Shown piece after piece: positions 1-8,500 of a stretch of DNA of 64,000 bases. Made by a program: the position numbers and the translations under genes. The stretch comes from a bacterium (lineage in GTDB: Bacteria; Spirochaetota; Leptospiria; Leptospirales; Leptonemataceae), in the NCBI GenBank assembly GCA_024742665.1, contig JANSYA010000009.1, positions 1 through 64,000 of the forward strand, written 5' to 3'. Every line of letters begins with the position of its first letter. Position 1 is the first letter of the stretch. Below the pieces are notes generated by a model. That model was not told where the DNA came from and made no database searches. It worked only from the letters and a program-made list of their open reading frames with translations.

Positions 1-154
1 GCACCGGTTTGAAACCGCGGAGGGCTCTAGTTGCGTAGCTGCGATTGTAACCGGTCAGTTCAACGAATTCATCCAGCAAAATGCCTTTATCTTTCTTTCT
101 GGCTCTGCGGTATTTCTCGGCGAACACCTTCGCAAGCGTGCGTCGTTCGTTCAT
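1..154 (-). mobile_element. Transposase/integrase N-terminal fragment, cut by window edge
   Basis: Reading the minus strand from an ATG at 154 gives an uninterrupted frame to base 1. The peptide begins MNERRTLAKVFAEKYRRARK and continues with DEFVELTGYNRSYATRALR. That basic helix followed by an HTH-like 'TGYNRSYA' segment is what I remember from the N-terminus of DDE (rve-type) transposases of the ISNCY/IS481-like sort. The catalytic core would lie left of the window, so I cannot say whether the element is intact. The upstream GAGG (about 160-170, minus) could serve as ribosome site. The family assignment is from memory of the N-terminal pattern only. Confidence 0.55.
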
Positions 155-508
155 ATTCAGCCTCATTCAAGAACTCCTGTGTCGCGAATGGCGTTAGAGC
201 CTTAGAAACACATGGAGCTTTTGAGTACAATTTAGAATGAGGCAACAGGGATTATTTGGAGTACCTTTTTGAATGATGCAGATGGACACTTCCGATAATA
301 ATCCTTATGTCACACGGAGGAGGGGACTTTTTTGAGTAAACTGGCTGTCTCGTGCTGACGGCCGAGCTGGCGTTGGTAACACTCTAAACCGGACGGATTG
401 GTTACACCTGGCTCTCGTGCTGCGCCGCCCTGACGCTGACAGGCTCAGCCGATTATTTCCTGTGCATGATAAAGAATGCTTAGTTTCTTGCACATGGAGA
501 CTCTTTTT
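155..508. other. Intergenic segment with three related short repeats
   Basis: No convincing gene lies here. Three copies of a related motif occur in the same orientation: 214-229 (GGAGCTTTTGAGTACA), 258-275 (GGAGTACCTTTTTGAATG) and 322-340 (GGGGACTTTTTTGAGTAAA). They sit upstream of the transposase fragment and could be the terminal and subterminal sequences of that insertion element, the last copy marking its right end. The ankyrin gene's promoter must lie between about 341 and 495, but I see no clear -35/-10 pair. Confidence 0.35.
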
Positions 509-1300
509 ATGAAACAAGTGATTGCTTTCGGCTACATTCTGACTTTGACCGCGACGCTGCTGACAGCCTGCAATAGCGGCGGCCAACGCCACCAGCAAGA
601 GCAGTTCAGCATGCTGGGCATGTATTTATCGAATGCTGCCCAGGGAAATCTGGAAATGACACGCCTGGCCTTGATTGGCGACCGAGAAGTCCACGTGGAT
701 TCGCCTGACGCGAGGACGGGCGCAACGGCCTTGATTCTGGCATCGGCCAACGGCCGCCTGGAGGTCGTGAAGTATCTCGTTTCCGAAAATGCCAATCTTG
801 AATACGAAGAACCCAACAAGGGCTTCACGGCACTGACCGTGGCATCCTGGCAGGGCCATCTGGACGTGGTCCAATTTCTACTCAAAAGCGGCGCCGATGT
901 GAATCACGCCAAAACTATCGATCAATGGTCAGCGCTCATGAGTGCGGCTTATCGCGGGCACCTCCCCGTAGTCAGAGCTTTAATGAAAGCCGGCGCGGAT
1001 CCGATGCTGCTGGATACATATGGCAATAATCCGCTGATGGCCGCGGCCACCGAAGGCTACATCGACGTCGTACGCTATCTGATTCGTCGGGACGTCTCGG
1101 TTTCCGCTACTAATCGATTCAATCGAACCGCGATTATGGACGCGGCCCAAAACGGCCGAATCGATGTCGTTCGGCTCTTGTTGACCCATAAGGTCGACGT
1201 GAACCTTGTAACGAAAAGCGGCCAGACCGCGCTGTCCATGGCCACGGAACGCGGCCATACGGAAGTCGTGAAGCTGCTCAAGGCGCACGGCGCAAAGTGA
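509..1300 (+). CDS. Ankyrin-repeat lipoprotein
   Basis: This 263-residue protein is probably exported and lipid-anchored. The chosen ATG (509) follows GGAG (496-499) at a good distance and starts a signal peptide (MKQVIAFGYILTLTATLLTAC), with LTAC as the lipobox. From about residue 65 there are six ankyrin repeats with the usual TALxxAxxxGHxxVVxxLLxxGAD pattern, ending in a capping repeat near the C-terminus. Ankyrin repeats bind other proteins, so a periplasmic or surface binding role is likely, but the partner is unknown. An in-frame ATG 33 bp upstream exists but lacks the ribosome site and would spoil the signal peptide. Confidence 0.85.
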   Translation: MKQVIAFGYILTLTATLLTACNSGGQRHQQEQFSMLGMYLSNAAQGNLEMTRLALIGDREVHVDSPDARTGATALILASANGRLEVVKYLVSENANLEYEEPNKGFTALTVASWQGHLDVVQFLLKSGADVNHAKTIDQWSALMSAAYRGHLPVVRALMKAGADPMLLDTYGNNPLMAAATEGYIDVVRYLIRRDVSVSATNRFNRTAIMDAAQNGRIDVVRLLLTHKVDVNLVTKSGQTALSMATERGHTEVVKLLKAHGAK

Positions 1301-1417
1301 AGATGAATCCCCGTATGCGATAAATATCGGAACCGACCTGCTTTTCTCGTCGAAGAGATCGACTTCCAAAAATTCGAGGTTACACCCGCGTCCTCTACGG
1401 ACGAACTGACAGACCAA

Positions 1418-2653
1418 ATGGAAGTTTCTGCAGCGGAACGAATTCGGACCTGGATCGCGGAGCACGGCAGCAAATGCGTTTCCACTCCGGAATTTTTGAA
1501 CGGGCTCATTGACGAATTGAATCGGCATGCCCTGCAAATATTGCGATCGGTCATAAATATCCGCACGCTGCATCCGGAAGTCGGCGCGATCACGTATCAG
1601 TGGTACGACAAGGACACCAACATGGCCTTGCCGATGCACTTAATTCTACGGCAACAAAAGTTTGAATTCGGAAAATCCAGGGTCTTTATGAACATCGTCC
1701 GCCGAACGGTGGTCGAAACGGACGCCTATAGCAATAGCCCATTTTACGAAGTGCGCTTCGGAATGTCGCGAGTTTCAACCCGGCTGCCGGCTCCCGAAGA
1801 TATGCCGCAATACTCGATCTATTCGGATTTGAACGCGATCGGCGCGACCGGATATTATGCGCGCGAGTTGCAGTTTACCGACGGCGAACGCAACGTGATC
1901 ACCTTCGCATCGACAAAACCCGACGGCTTCGACGACGAAGACCTGCGACTGCTGGATGAAGTCGCGATGCTGATCGCGCCCTACATAGAAATATTCGCCC
2001 AGCGTCTTTTAATGCAAACTCTCCTTGAAATTTATCTTGGAGAAAAGACCGGGCAAGAAGTTCTGCAGGGCCGCATTCAGCGCGGCGACATTCGCAAGCT
2101 CGATTCGGTCATCTGGTTTTCCGACCTGCGCGATTTTACGAAGCTGACCGCGGAGGAAGCCGGCGGCGTAGTCGAAAGCCTCAATCAGTACTTCGAAGCG
2201 GTCGCCGAGCCGATTCGCGAACACGGCGGAGAGATTCTGAAATTTATCGGCGACGCGATTCTGGCGATCTTTCCAGTCCAGGTGGACGCCCGCTCCGGCG
2301 CGGAAGCGGCTCTGCGCGCGGCCTACGACGCTGGCGACAGACTCGCCGAACTCAACGCCCGGCGCGCCTCGTCGGGAGCGGCGGCGCTGCAACACGGCAT
2401 CGGCTTACACACCGGCGTCGTAAAGTACGGCAACATCGGTTCACGGGACCGCCTGGATTTCACGGTAATCGGCAACGCCGTGAATCTCGCTTCGCGCATC
2501 GAAGGTTTGTGCGGGGCCTCGGGCGAAGCCATCCTGCTTTCGGCGGAACTCGCCCGCAGCCTGCCCGGGTACACGCGCCTGGTCGGGGCCTTCCAGGTCA
2601 AAGGCGTCGCGGGCGAAACCCAGGCCTTCGCGCCGACCGCCAGGCCGGATTGA
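1418..2653 (+). CDS. Class III adenylate cyclase, soluble
   Basis: A 411-residue protein with no membrane segment. The first ~210 residues form a GAF-like or unrecognised sensor region. The C-terminal ~190 residues are a class III cyclase homology domain: FSDLRDFT (first metal Asp at about 236), GGEILKFIGDAILAIF (second metal Asp and substrate Lys), and VIGNAVNLASRIE (transition-state Asn and Arg). The Lys/Thr pair at the base-recognition positions is typical of bacterial adenylate, not guanylate, cyclases, so cyclic AMP is the expected product. It stands alone between the ankyrin lipoprotein and the STAS gene. The signal sensed by the N-terminus cannot be read from sequence. Confidence 0.85.
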   Translation: MEVSAAERIRTWIAEHGSKCVSTPEFLNGLIDELNRHALQILRSVINIRTLHPEVGAITYQWYDKDTNMALPMHLILRQQKFEFGKSRVFMNIVRRTVVETDAYSNSPFYEVRFGMSRVSTRLPAPEDMPQYSIYSDLNAIGATGYYARELQFTDGERNVITFASTKPDGFDDEDLRLLDEVAMLIAPYIEIFAQRLLMQTLLEIYLGEKTGQEVLQGRIQRGDIRKLDSVIWFSDLRDFTKLTAEEAGGVVESLNQYFEAVAEPIREHGGEILKFIGDAILAIFPVQVDARSGAEAALRAAYDAGDRLAELNARRASSGAAALQHGIGLHTGVVKYGNIGSRDRLDFTVIGNAVNLASRIEGLCGASGEAILLSAELARSLPGYTRLVGAFQVKGVAGETQAFAPTARPD

Positions 2654-2698
2654 TAGTCATTCAAGGGCGGCATTTCCGGCCCGACTGACTGGCCGGAC

Positions 2699-3016
2699 TC
2701 AGGATTCGCCGGACAGCTGTTCCAGCGCGGCATCGACCGAAACGCTCAACTGGATTTCGAGGCCCATCGTCTCGAAGACCCGCACCACGCCCGGATGCAC
2801 CCCGGCCAGGACCAATTTCCCGCCCTGCTCCTGGCAGAGTTCATCGACGCTGTGCAGCAAAGTCAGGGCGACCGAATCGACGTACGAAACGCTGCCAAGA
2901 TCCATCACCAAATTCCCGGTCTTCCGGGCCAGACGACGCAGCTCCGCCTGAATCTCGGCGGCATGCACTCGACTGAAGTCCACGGCGGTAATGCTGAATA
3001 CGGGAATATCGCTCAA
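2699..3016 (-). CDS. STAS-domain protein (anti-sigma factor antagonist type)
   Basis: The whole 105-residue protein is a STAS domain, the fold of SpoIIAA/RsbV. The core reads LVMDLGSVSYVDSVALTLL, with the Ser after VD at the usual phosphorylation site. Such proteins bind HATPase-type anti-sigma kinases in partner-switch circuits; a HATPase protein at 48067-49032 and a second STAS protein at 35852-36187 are candidate partners or parallels. The start is a TTG at 3016; a stop codon a few codons upstream leaves no other choice. It is divergent from the damaged response regulator, only about 20 bp away. Confidence 0.82.
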   Translation of the reverse strand: MSDIPVFSITAVDFSRVHAAEIQAELRRLARKTGNLVMDLGSVSYVDSVALTLLHSVDELCQEQGGKLVLAGVHPGVVRVFETMGLEIQLSVSVDAALEQLSGES

Positions 3017-3038
3017 GCTGGATCTGCCAGATTAGGAT

Positions 3039-3464
3039 TTGGTTAGGATTACAGCTGTCGACGAAACCGCAAGCACTTCCCGGGCCCCCTGGAACTTTTG
3101 ACGGGGCGGCCCGGAGGCCGTCGAACGTCTTTTAGAAAAGGCCGGCTTTGAAACTCACTCCGCAGCCCAGGGCGCCGCAGCGCTCGACCTTCTGAAGACG
3201 CTTTCGTCCGACGTTATCATCTGCGACTTCAATATGCCCGAGATGGACGGCCTGACTTTCCTGGGACGCCTGCGCGAAATCTTCCGCTTCGCCGAGCTGC
3301 CGGTCGTAATGCTTTCTACGGAAACCCGAAGCGTAGTGCGCTCGGCGGCCGAATTACAGGGCGCTCTCTGGGTTTCAAAACCCTTCAAGAGCGATGAGCT
3401 GTTAAAAATCGTCGAATTCGCAATGAATCCGACCGGCGCAACCGTCGGCGGCGAAGACGTCTGA
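3039..3464 (+). pseudogene. Response-regulator receiver domain, disrupted by in-frame stop
   Basis: From 3111 the frame reads as most of a receiver domain: PEAVERLLEKAG, then VIICDFNMPEMDG with the phospho-acceptor Asp, VVMLSTE with the Ser/Thr switch, and VSKPFK with the conserved Lys. The beginning is broken. In the same frame, 3048-3068 reads ITAVDET, a plausible first strand with its acidic pair. Between these lie 14 codons (3069-3110) that do not belong, including TGA at 3099. Removing exactly those 42 bases gives VDETPEAV, the normal spacing. The first ATG after the stop (3234) is too late to make a working domain. A pseudogene is the simplest reading. Confidence 0.65.
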
Positions 3465-3513
3465 TCGCCCGCGTCTATCTCTGAACGACCCGTCTCGCTA
3501 CTGGATTCTTTCT

Positions 3514-4800
3514 TCAACGAGGGGGCGCGAAGGCGAGCACCTGCGGAAGAATGCTGCTATGAAAGTCCGCGTCCACCTGCTGCGCGGTCGGACAGTCGTA
3601 GTGAATCTGATCGACGAAGGACTCTCCCGAAATATAGGGCTGCGGATATTCGAGCACCGTAAAATCGCCGGGGAAACGCTGCGCCAATTCCGCCAAACCC
3701 GCGGCGTACAAACGATAGTATTCGGTGCCGCGATACGCGTCCACGCTGGGCGTCGGCGCCATCACGACTTTGACTCCCTGGTCCCGCGCGACAGTTAAAA
3801 ATTCCGCCAGCGGTTTCAGTTCCGGCTTGATTTCTTCGAAGCGTTTCGCGGTCGCCTCAATCAGACGCGCTCGCACCAGACCGAACTGCATGCGCTGCAA
3901 GGGCGTCAATCGATCGCCGAGATTGATACCGCCCCGGGTGCGGGCCAGACGCTTTTCGATTAAGCGGTTGTCCTGCATGTGCGAAAGCTCCGGTCGACAC
4001 TCGGGCCGGTCCAGAAAATCGCAGCGATTGCATTCGTCCGGTAGTTGGATCCTATCGTCTCCGCGAAAGGCGTACTTCAGATTCTGCCGCAGAGAATCGC
4101 GAAAGCGATAAGTATAATATTGCAGGGGCAGCGCTTCCCGTAGCAGGAGCACACGCTCGGCGCCGGTATAGTATTCGATCAGCTCGCCGGGCGAAAAGAG
4201 ATGCAGGAAGCGATGCGAATAGTCATCGAAACGCAGTCCCGGCGGAGGCGGAGCCTGCGTCGCAGCAGCGCCGGATTCCAGCAGCGCGGATACGCGCCGG
4301 GTCGTGCGCTTGGACAGGTACTGGGCAAGCGACTCGTCGGCTCCGTCCGAGTACAGCAGCGCCTGATCGTGCAGCGGTCGCGCCCAGGATTCTTGAAAGA
4401 CGCCCGGATCCGCGGCGAAGATCACCGCGGCCGGCGGGCGCTCGTGTCCGGCCAGATACTTACGCAGAAACTTCGGATAATACCGCGAACCCATCGCCGG
4501 CAGGCTCAAATTGTAGACCGAGTACGGCCTCTCCGGCGTCGGCGCATGACCCGACAGACTGAGGCTGCGAGACTCGCCGAAGATGATATAATCAAAGTCC
4601 GGTTCAGGCCCCTCGCCCGACGGCAGAGGCACGCCGTCGACCACCGCCCGCCGGTGGTTCGTCAAAAAGACGCCGGCTCCCAGCCCGTACTCCATGGGCA
4701 GCAGGCGGATGATCACTTCCAGAACGAGGAATACGGCGACCGTAATCCAGGCGGCTTTGAAGCGAAGCCCCGAAAGGCTGGCGAAAACTGATTTGAACAC
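3514..4800 (-). CDS. DUF1574-like SGNH-fold membrane-anchored protein
   Basis: A 428-residue protein with one N-terminal membrane helix (about residues 15-35), followed by an outer domain. The blocks GESRSLS near residue 75 and DQIHYDC near residue 405 match the Ser block and the Asp-x-x-His block of SGNH hydrolases such as AlgX/AlgJ and the Leptospira DUF1574 family. Related proteins lie at 55723-56943, 58518-59666 and 59842-60972, the first two directly beside MBOAT genes, which suggests a role in acylating an exported polysaccharide. Here no MBOAT gene is adjacent. A Cys-rich stretch (CNRCDF...CRPE) near residue 270 may form disulfides. The start is GTG at 4800 with AGGGAG close upstream. 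Confidence 0.72.
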   Translation of the reverse strand: MFKSVFASLSGLRFKAAWITVAVFLVLEVIIRLLPMEYGLGAGVFLTNHRRAVVDGVPLPSGEGPEPDFDYIIFGESRSLSLSGHAPTPERPYSVYNLSLPAMGSRYYPKFLRKYLAGHERPPAAVIFAADPGVFQESWARPLHDQALLYSDGADESLAQYLSKRTTRRVSALLESGAAATQAPPPPGLRFDDYSHRFLHLFSPGELIEYYTGAERVLLLREALPLQYYTYRFRDSLRQNLKYAFRGDDRIQLPDECNRCDFLDRPECRPELSHMQDNRLIEKRLARTRGGINLGDRLTPLQRMQFGLVRARLIEATAKRFEEIKPELKPLAEFLTVARDQGVKVVMAPTPSVDAYRGTEYYRLYAAGLAELAQRFPGDFTVLEYPQPYISGESFVDQIHYDCPTAQQVDADFHSSILPQVLAFAPPR

Positions 4801-4907
4801 AGCTCCCTGTCGCCCGCCCCGCGCGAAGCGTCAATCCCTTAGCGCCCGCCGAAAATCGCGCCAGACGCGCTCCCGGCCAGCCGGAGATGGTCCAGTCGGC
4901 AGCGGCC

Positions 4908-5315
4908 TCACTCCCGGGGAGCGCCGCCGAAGCGATCCGCGAGACGACTGAGGACATTCAGAAACCAGGCCATCAGCTCGATCATCAGATCGCTGCCGAG
5001 ACGATCGTTCAGATAGGCCAGCTCCGAGCGGAGCTTCGAGTTGGCGAAAATCGTATGCGGCAGCGCCTCGGTGCTGCCTGGCTCCACTTCGACCAGCTCG
5101 CGTGGATCGACTTCGTAGTATTCGGCCAGAGCGAAGAGAGTTCGCATGGGAATCTCGGCCTCGCCGCGCTCCATCTTCGAGAGATAGCTCGGATCGAGTT
5201 TCACCCCGTAGCGACTGCGAACTTCGCGCGCGACCGCCGTGGATTCTCCGCGGTGCTGGCGAACTGTGCGCAGGCGGGCGGCCACCCTGGCTATATGCGC
5301 ATCGATCGGTCGCAT
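4908..5315 (-). CDS. XRE-family transcription regulator
   Basis: A 135-residue protein with an N-terminal helix-turn-helix (about residues 10-75): the stretch LDPSYLSKMERGEAEIPMRT is the classic Cro/CI recognition helix region, followed by LFALAEYYEVDPREL. The C-terminal 60 residues are helical and could dimerise or bind a ligand; I do not recognise them. The gene lies alone downstream of the carboxylase gene on the same strand. The 218 bp before it contain several palindromes that could be its own operators. Its targets are unknown. Confidence 0.8.
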   Translation of the reverse strand: MRPIDAHIARVAARLRTVRQHRGESTAVAREVRSRYGVKLDPSYLSKMERGEAEIPMRTLFALAEYYEVDPRELVEVEPGSTEALPHTIFANSKLRSELAYLNDRLGSDLMIELMAWFLNVLSRLADRFGGAPRE

Positions 5316-5523
5316 ATGCGGAGCCTCACTCCGCCCGGGCGTCCAATCAACTAAATTGATGTTTAGTAATCATGCTTTCCCCGTTTCTGACATGTTTTTT
5401 TCGAGGTTGAGGAATACTGTTCCCCATTCCAGGGAAGCCGTGGAACATAGTGACCCGCGGCCCCCTGGACTCGCCAGCTTAAGTCCCGGCCAGTAACAAT
5501 GATCAGCGTTAACTCAACGTTAT

Positions 5524-5538
5524 GGTAACATAGTTACC
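5524..5538. promoter_or_regulatory. Palindrome GGTAAC-ATA-GTTACC, possible operator
   Basis: A perfect 6+6 bp inverted repeat with a 3-bp spacer overlaps the stop codon of the carboxylase gene. Just upstream the sequence GTTAACTCAACGTTAT adds further small palindromes. The segment 5316-5533 is otherwise empty and separates the end of the lipid operon from the XRE gene, so binding of a dimeric regulator near the XRE promoter is possible. There is no GC-rich stem with a T-run, so it is not a normal terminator. Confidence 0.3.
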
Positions 5539-8500
5539 GATTTCGGTTCAGACGGCTCGCCGCGAGAGCCAGGCCGGCGACGAGGGTCGATCGTAGCTCC
5601 CCTTCATCTTCGATGCGAATGTCAATTAGTCCCGTGTCGCGCGCATCATGGTCGGCGCGCGATTTTTTTTCGAAAGCCGCAAGCTCGGCCGTGCGAAACT
5701 GATGCGCCGCCTCGCTTTCGCCGGCCGCAAGCAGATCGGCGTACTTGCGACCGTGAAATAAATCGAAGGCGGCGCGAGCGCCCATCACCGCGAGAATCGA
5801 ACGATCGAAGGCGGCGTAGGCGACGCCCGGTCGCAGAAATTTCGAGAAGGCGTGAATTTGACGGCCGCCGAAGTTTTGATTCAAGACGACGCTGACCACG
5901 GGGTTCTCCGCGAGAATATTGACATCCAGACTTTCGCCGCCGATCTGTTGAATGCGCAAGCGCTCCTGCTTTGTACCGGGAACGAATCCCGGCGCGTTCG
6001 AAAGCATCACCAGCGGCAGCCGAAAGCGCGCGACGAACTCCATAAAGATGCGGAATTTCTCAGTACCCGGCGCATCCGGCGCGCCCCCGTCCACCGGCTG
6101 ATCGGCGATCACCGCGATCGTCCGTCCTTCCAGTCGCGCGAGCCCCGTATACAGACTTCGCACGCAGCCGGCGACGTCGCGGTCCGCGAAAAATTCCAGA
6201 CTGCTTTCGGAATCGACGACGCGTTCGATGATATTCGTCACGACGTCGAAAGGCGCGGACGCGTCGCGCGGCAGCTCCGGCGCAGGCCCCGGTGACAAAG
6301 ATGAAAACGAAACAGACGGCGACGTAGCGCTAATCTCCGATTCGTGAATATTAAGATTTTCCAGCGCCCTGATCAGCGATCGAGCGACATTGAAGGCCGA
6401 GCGCAGGTTCGGCACGCAAAAAGTGGCCAGCTGCCGCGCGTTCTCAGTCAGATCAACGTCGGCGGCGGGGTCCTCGGAATCGACGAAGATGATGACGTCC
6501 GCCTGGGCGGCCAGTTCGACTCGTTCCAGAACAGCCCGCGCATCCGTGCAGATCAAACAGAGCAAGCTCCGCCGACGATCGGGGCCCAGATCGCGGACGA
6601 ACTCCTGGTAGCGGCGATAGCCCACGGGACCTTCCCCGCGCACGCTGCGATGCCAGATCCGACCGCTCACCAACACGGCATGAGAGGCGGTCCTGGCGGC
6701 CATGCGAATCAACTCCCGGGCCCGGGTCGCCGCGGCTGCGGTCGTCGCGCCGTACGCCGTGCGCGGTCCGAGCACAAGCGCGCTCGCGCCGCCCAATCGG
6801 AGAAATCCCCCGAGCAAACTTTCGCCGCCGGAGTACTCGGCCTTGATGGGCAGCCAATCCCCGCTATCGCTGATCGACTGCAGAAAGTCTTCGTGAAATG
6901 CGTCGCCGGCCGAAGCCGGACGCGAGTCCTCCGCAACGCCGATGATCAAGGGCGGGCTCGCAAACGAATCGCGCGAAAAGAGTTCGTGGGCGTGGCGAAG
7001 GCAGCCCAATAGATCCAGGCGGTCCACGGCGATTAAGTCGGCGGTCCCCGTTTCGGCTCCCATGACGCGCGCGCCGCCGATTTCATAATTCGTCAGATCT
7101 TCGCCGGTGACCGAACGAATCACGCTCGACCCGGTCAGGACGCGATACGATTGCTCCGAATCCAGCAGGATTTGAATCGACGCCTGGGACGAACCGTAAA
7201 CGTCGAGGCCCGTCGAAGATCCTACGCCGATCGCCGCCAGAAAGACGTTCGCGGGACGTCCGGGCTTGCGCGCAAGATCGCTCTCAACGTCGATCCCAAA
7301 AATCTGGTCCAACTCCGCGAAGAGTTCGGCCAGCGTGGGATCGGCCTGATTGCGAGTGTATTCGAAAAATTTGCGATAGTCGACGCCGCCGGCCAGCAGG
7401 GCGTTCATCATAAAACCCTGGGCCGCGCGATTGAGAGCGACCATGCCCTCTTTGATATTCGCGCCGGCCCCGTCGTTCCAGACGTACAGGGGCGCGTCGT
7501 GCAGGTACGCCAGGTACGCCGCCGCGACGAATTTGCGCCCCTCGCGATCTCCCGTGGCGCCGCCGTTGCGACGCGAGTCTTTCAGAAAGAACCACGCCGG
7601 CCGACCCGAAAGCGCGCCGCGATACAGCCGCGCACCGACCGGCGGGGCGCCGTCTTCGGAGTCTTCGCCGTCAATCGAAGGGATGCGAATCTCTTCGGCG
7701 CTGCCCGGATCGAAGGCTTCTCGTGCCCAGATTTCCGCGGGCCACTTGCCCTTCGCGAAAAGCCGCGCGCTGCGGGGATCGGTCGAACCGGGACGATGAT
7801 AGGGATGCCGCGGATCTTCCGGAACCAGCAGCGCGACGCGCAGATGACCGCCGCGCATATAAAACGAAAGATGCAGCCGACGCCGCGCCCCGCTATTCGG
7901 CTGCAGGGCATCCACGTCAAACGAAAGCAGGCGCAGCTCCAGGCGCGTAAAAAAGAGCATCAGCTTCGAAGCCAGCTCTTTCAGGTTCCGCCGATTCCAC
8001 ACCCGGGGATCGCGCCCGCTGAGGTCTATCGGCGAAAGATTCCCGCACGCGATAATTTCCAGGCGATACCAGATATGCAGATCGTCGTCGGCGACCAGTT
8101 CTTCTAATTCGCGCTGACAGGCCGTGAGCATCGCCGCCGCGCGAGCCACGCAGCTCTCTACGTTCGGCGCGCCGACAATCCTTTGATCATCGTCTGTCTC
8201 GGCGATGATCCGGCCTTCGTGCGGCCAGGCGAAACAGACGAAACCACAGTCGCCCGCGTCCGCCAGTCCCCGGAGGCGAAACACAGCGCCGGAGCCGCCC
8301 GGGTCAAAGGGCACCAGGGCCACGTCATAGCGTTCGGCGAGATTGGCGAGCTTCGCCTGAATCGCGGTAGCGACCGCCCCGGCGGGGATCCAGTCCGGAA
8401 GAGCTTGCCGGGCTGGCGAGCTGAAATCAGAATCAAGGCCCGAAACAGACCGCAGCACCGGGGCCAGCGCCGCCCGAAGTGCCAACTGTCGCGCCACAGT

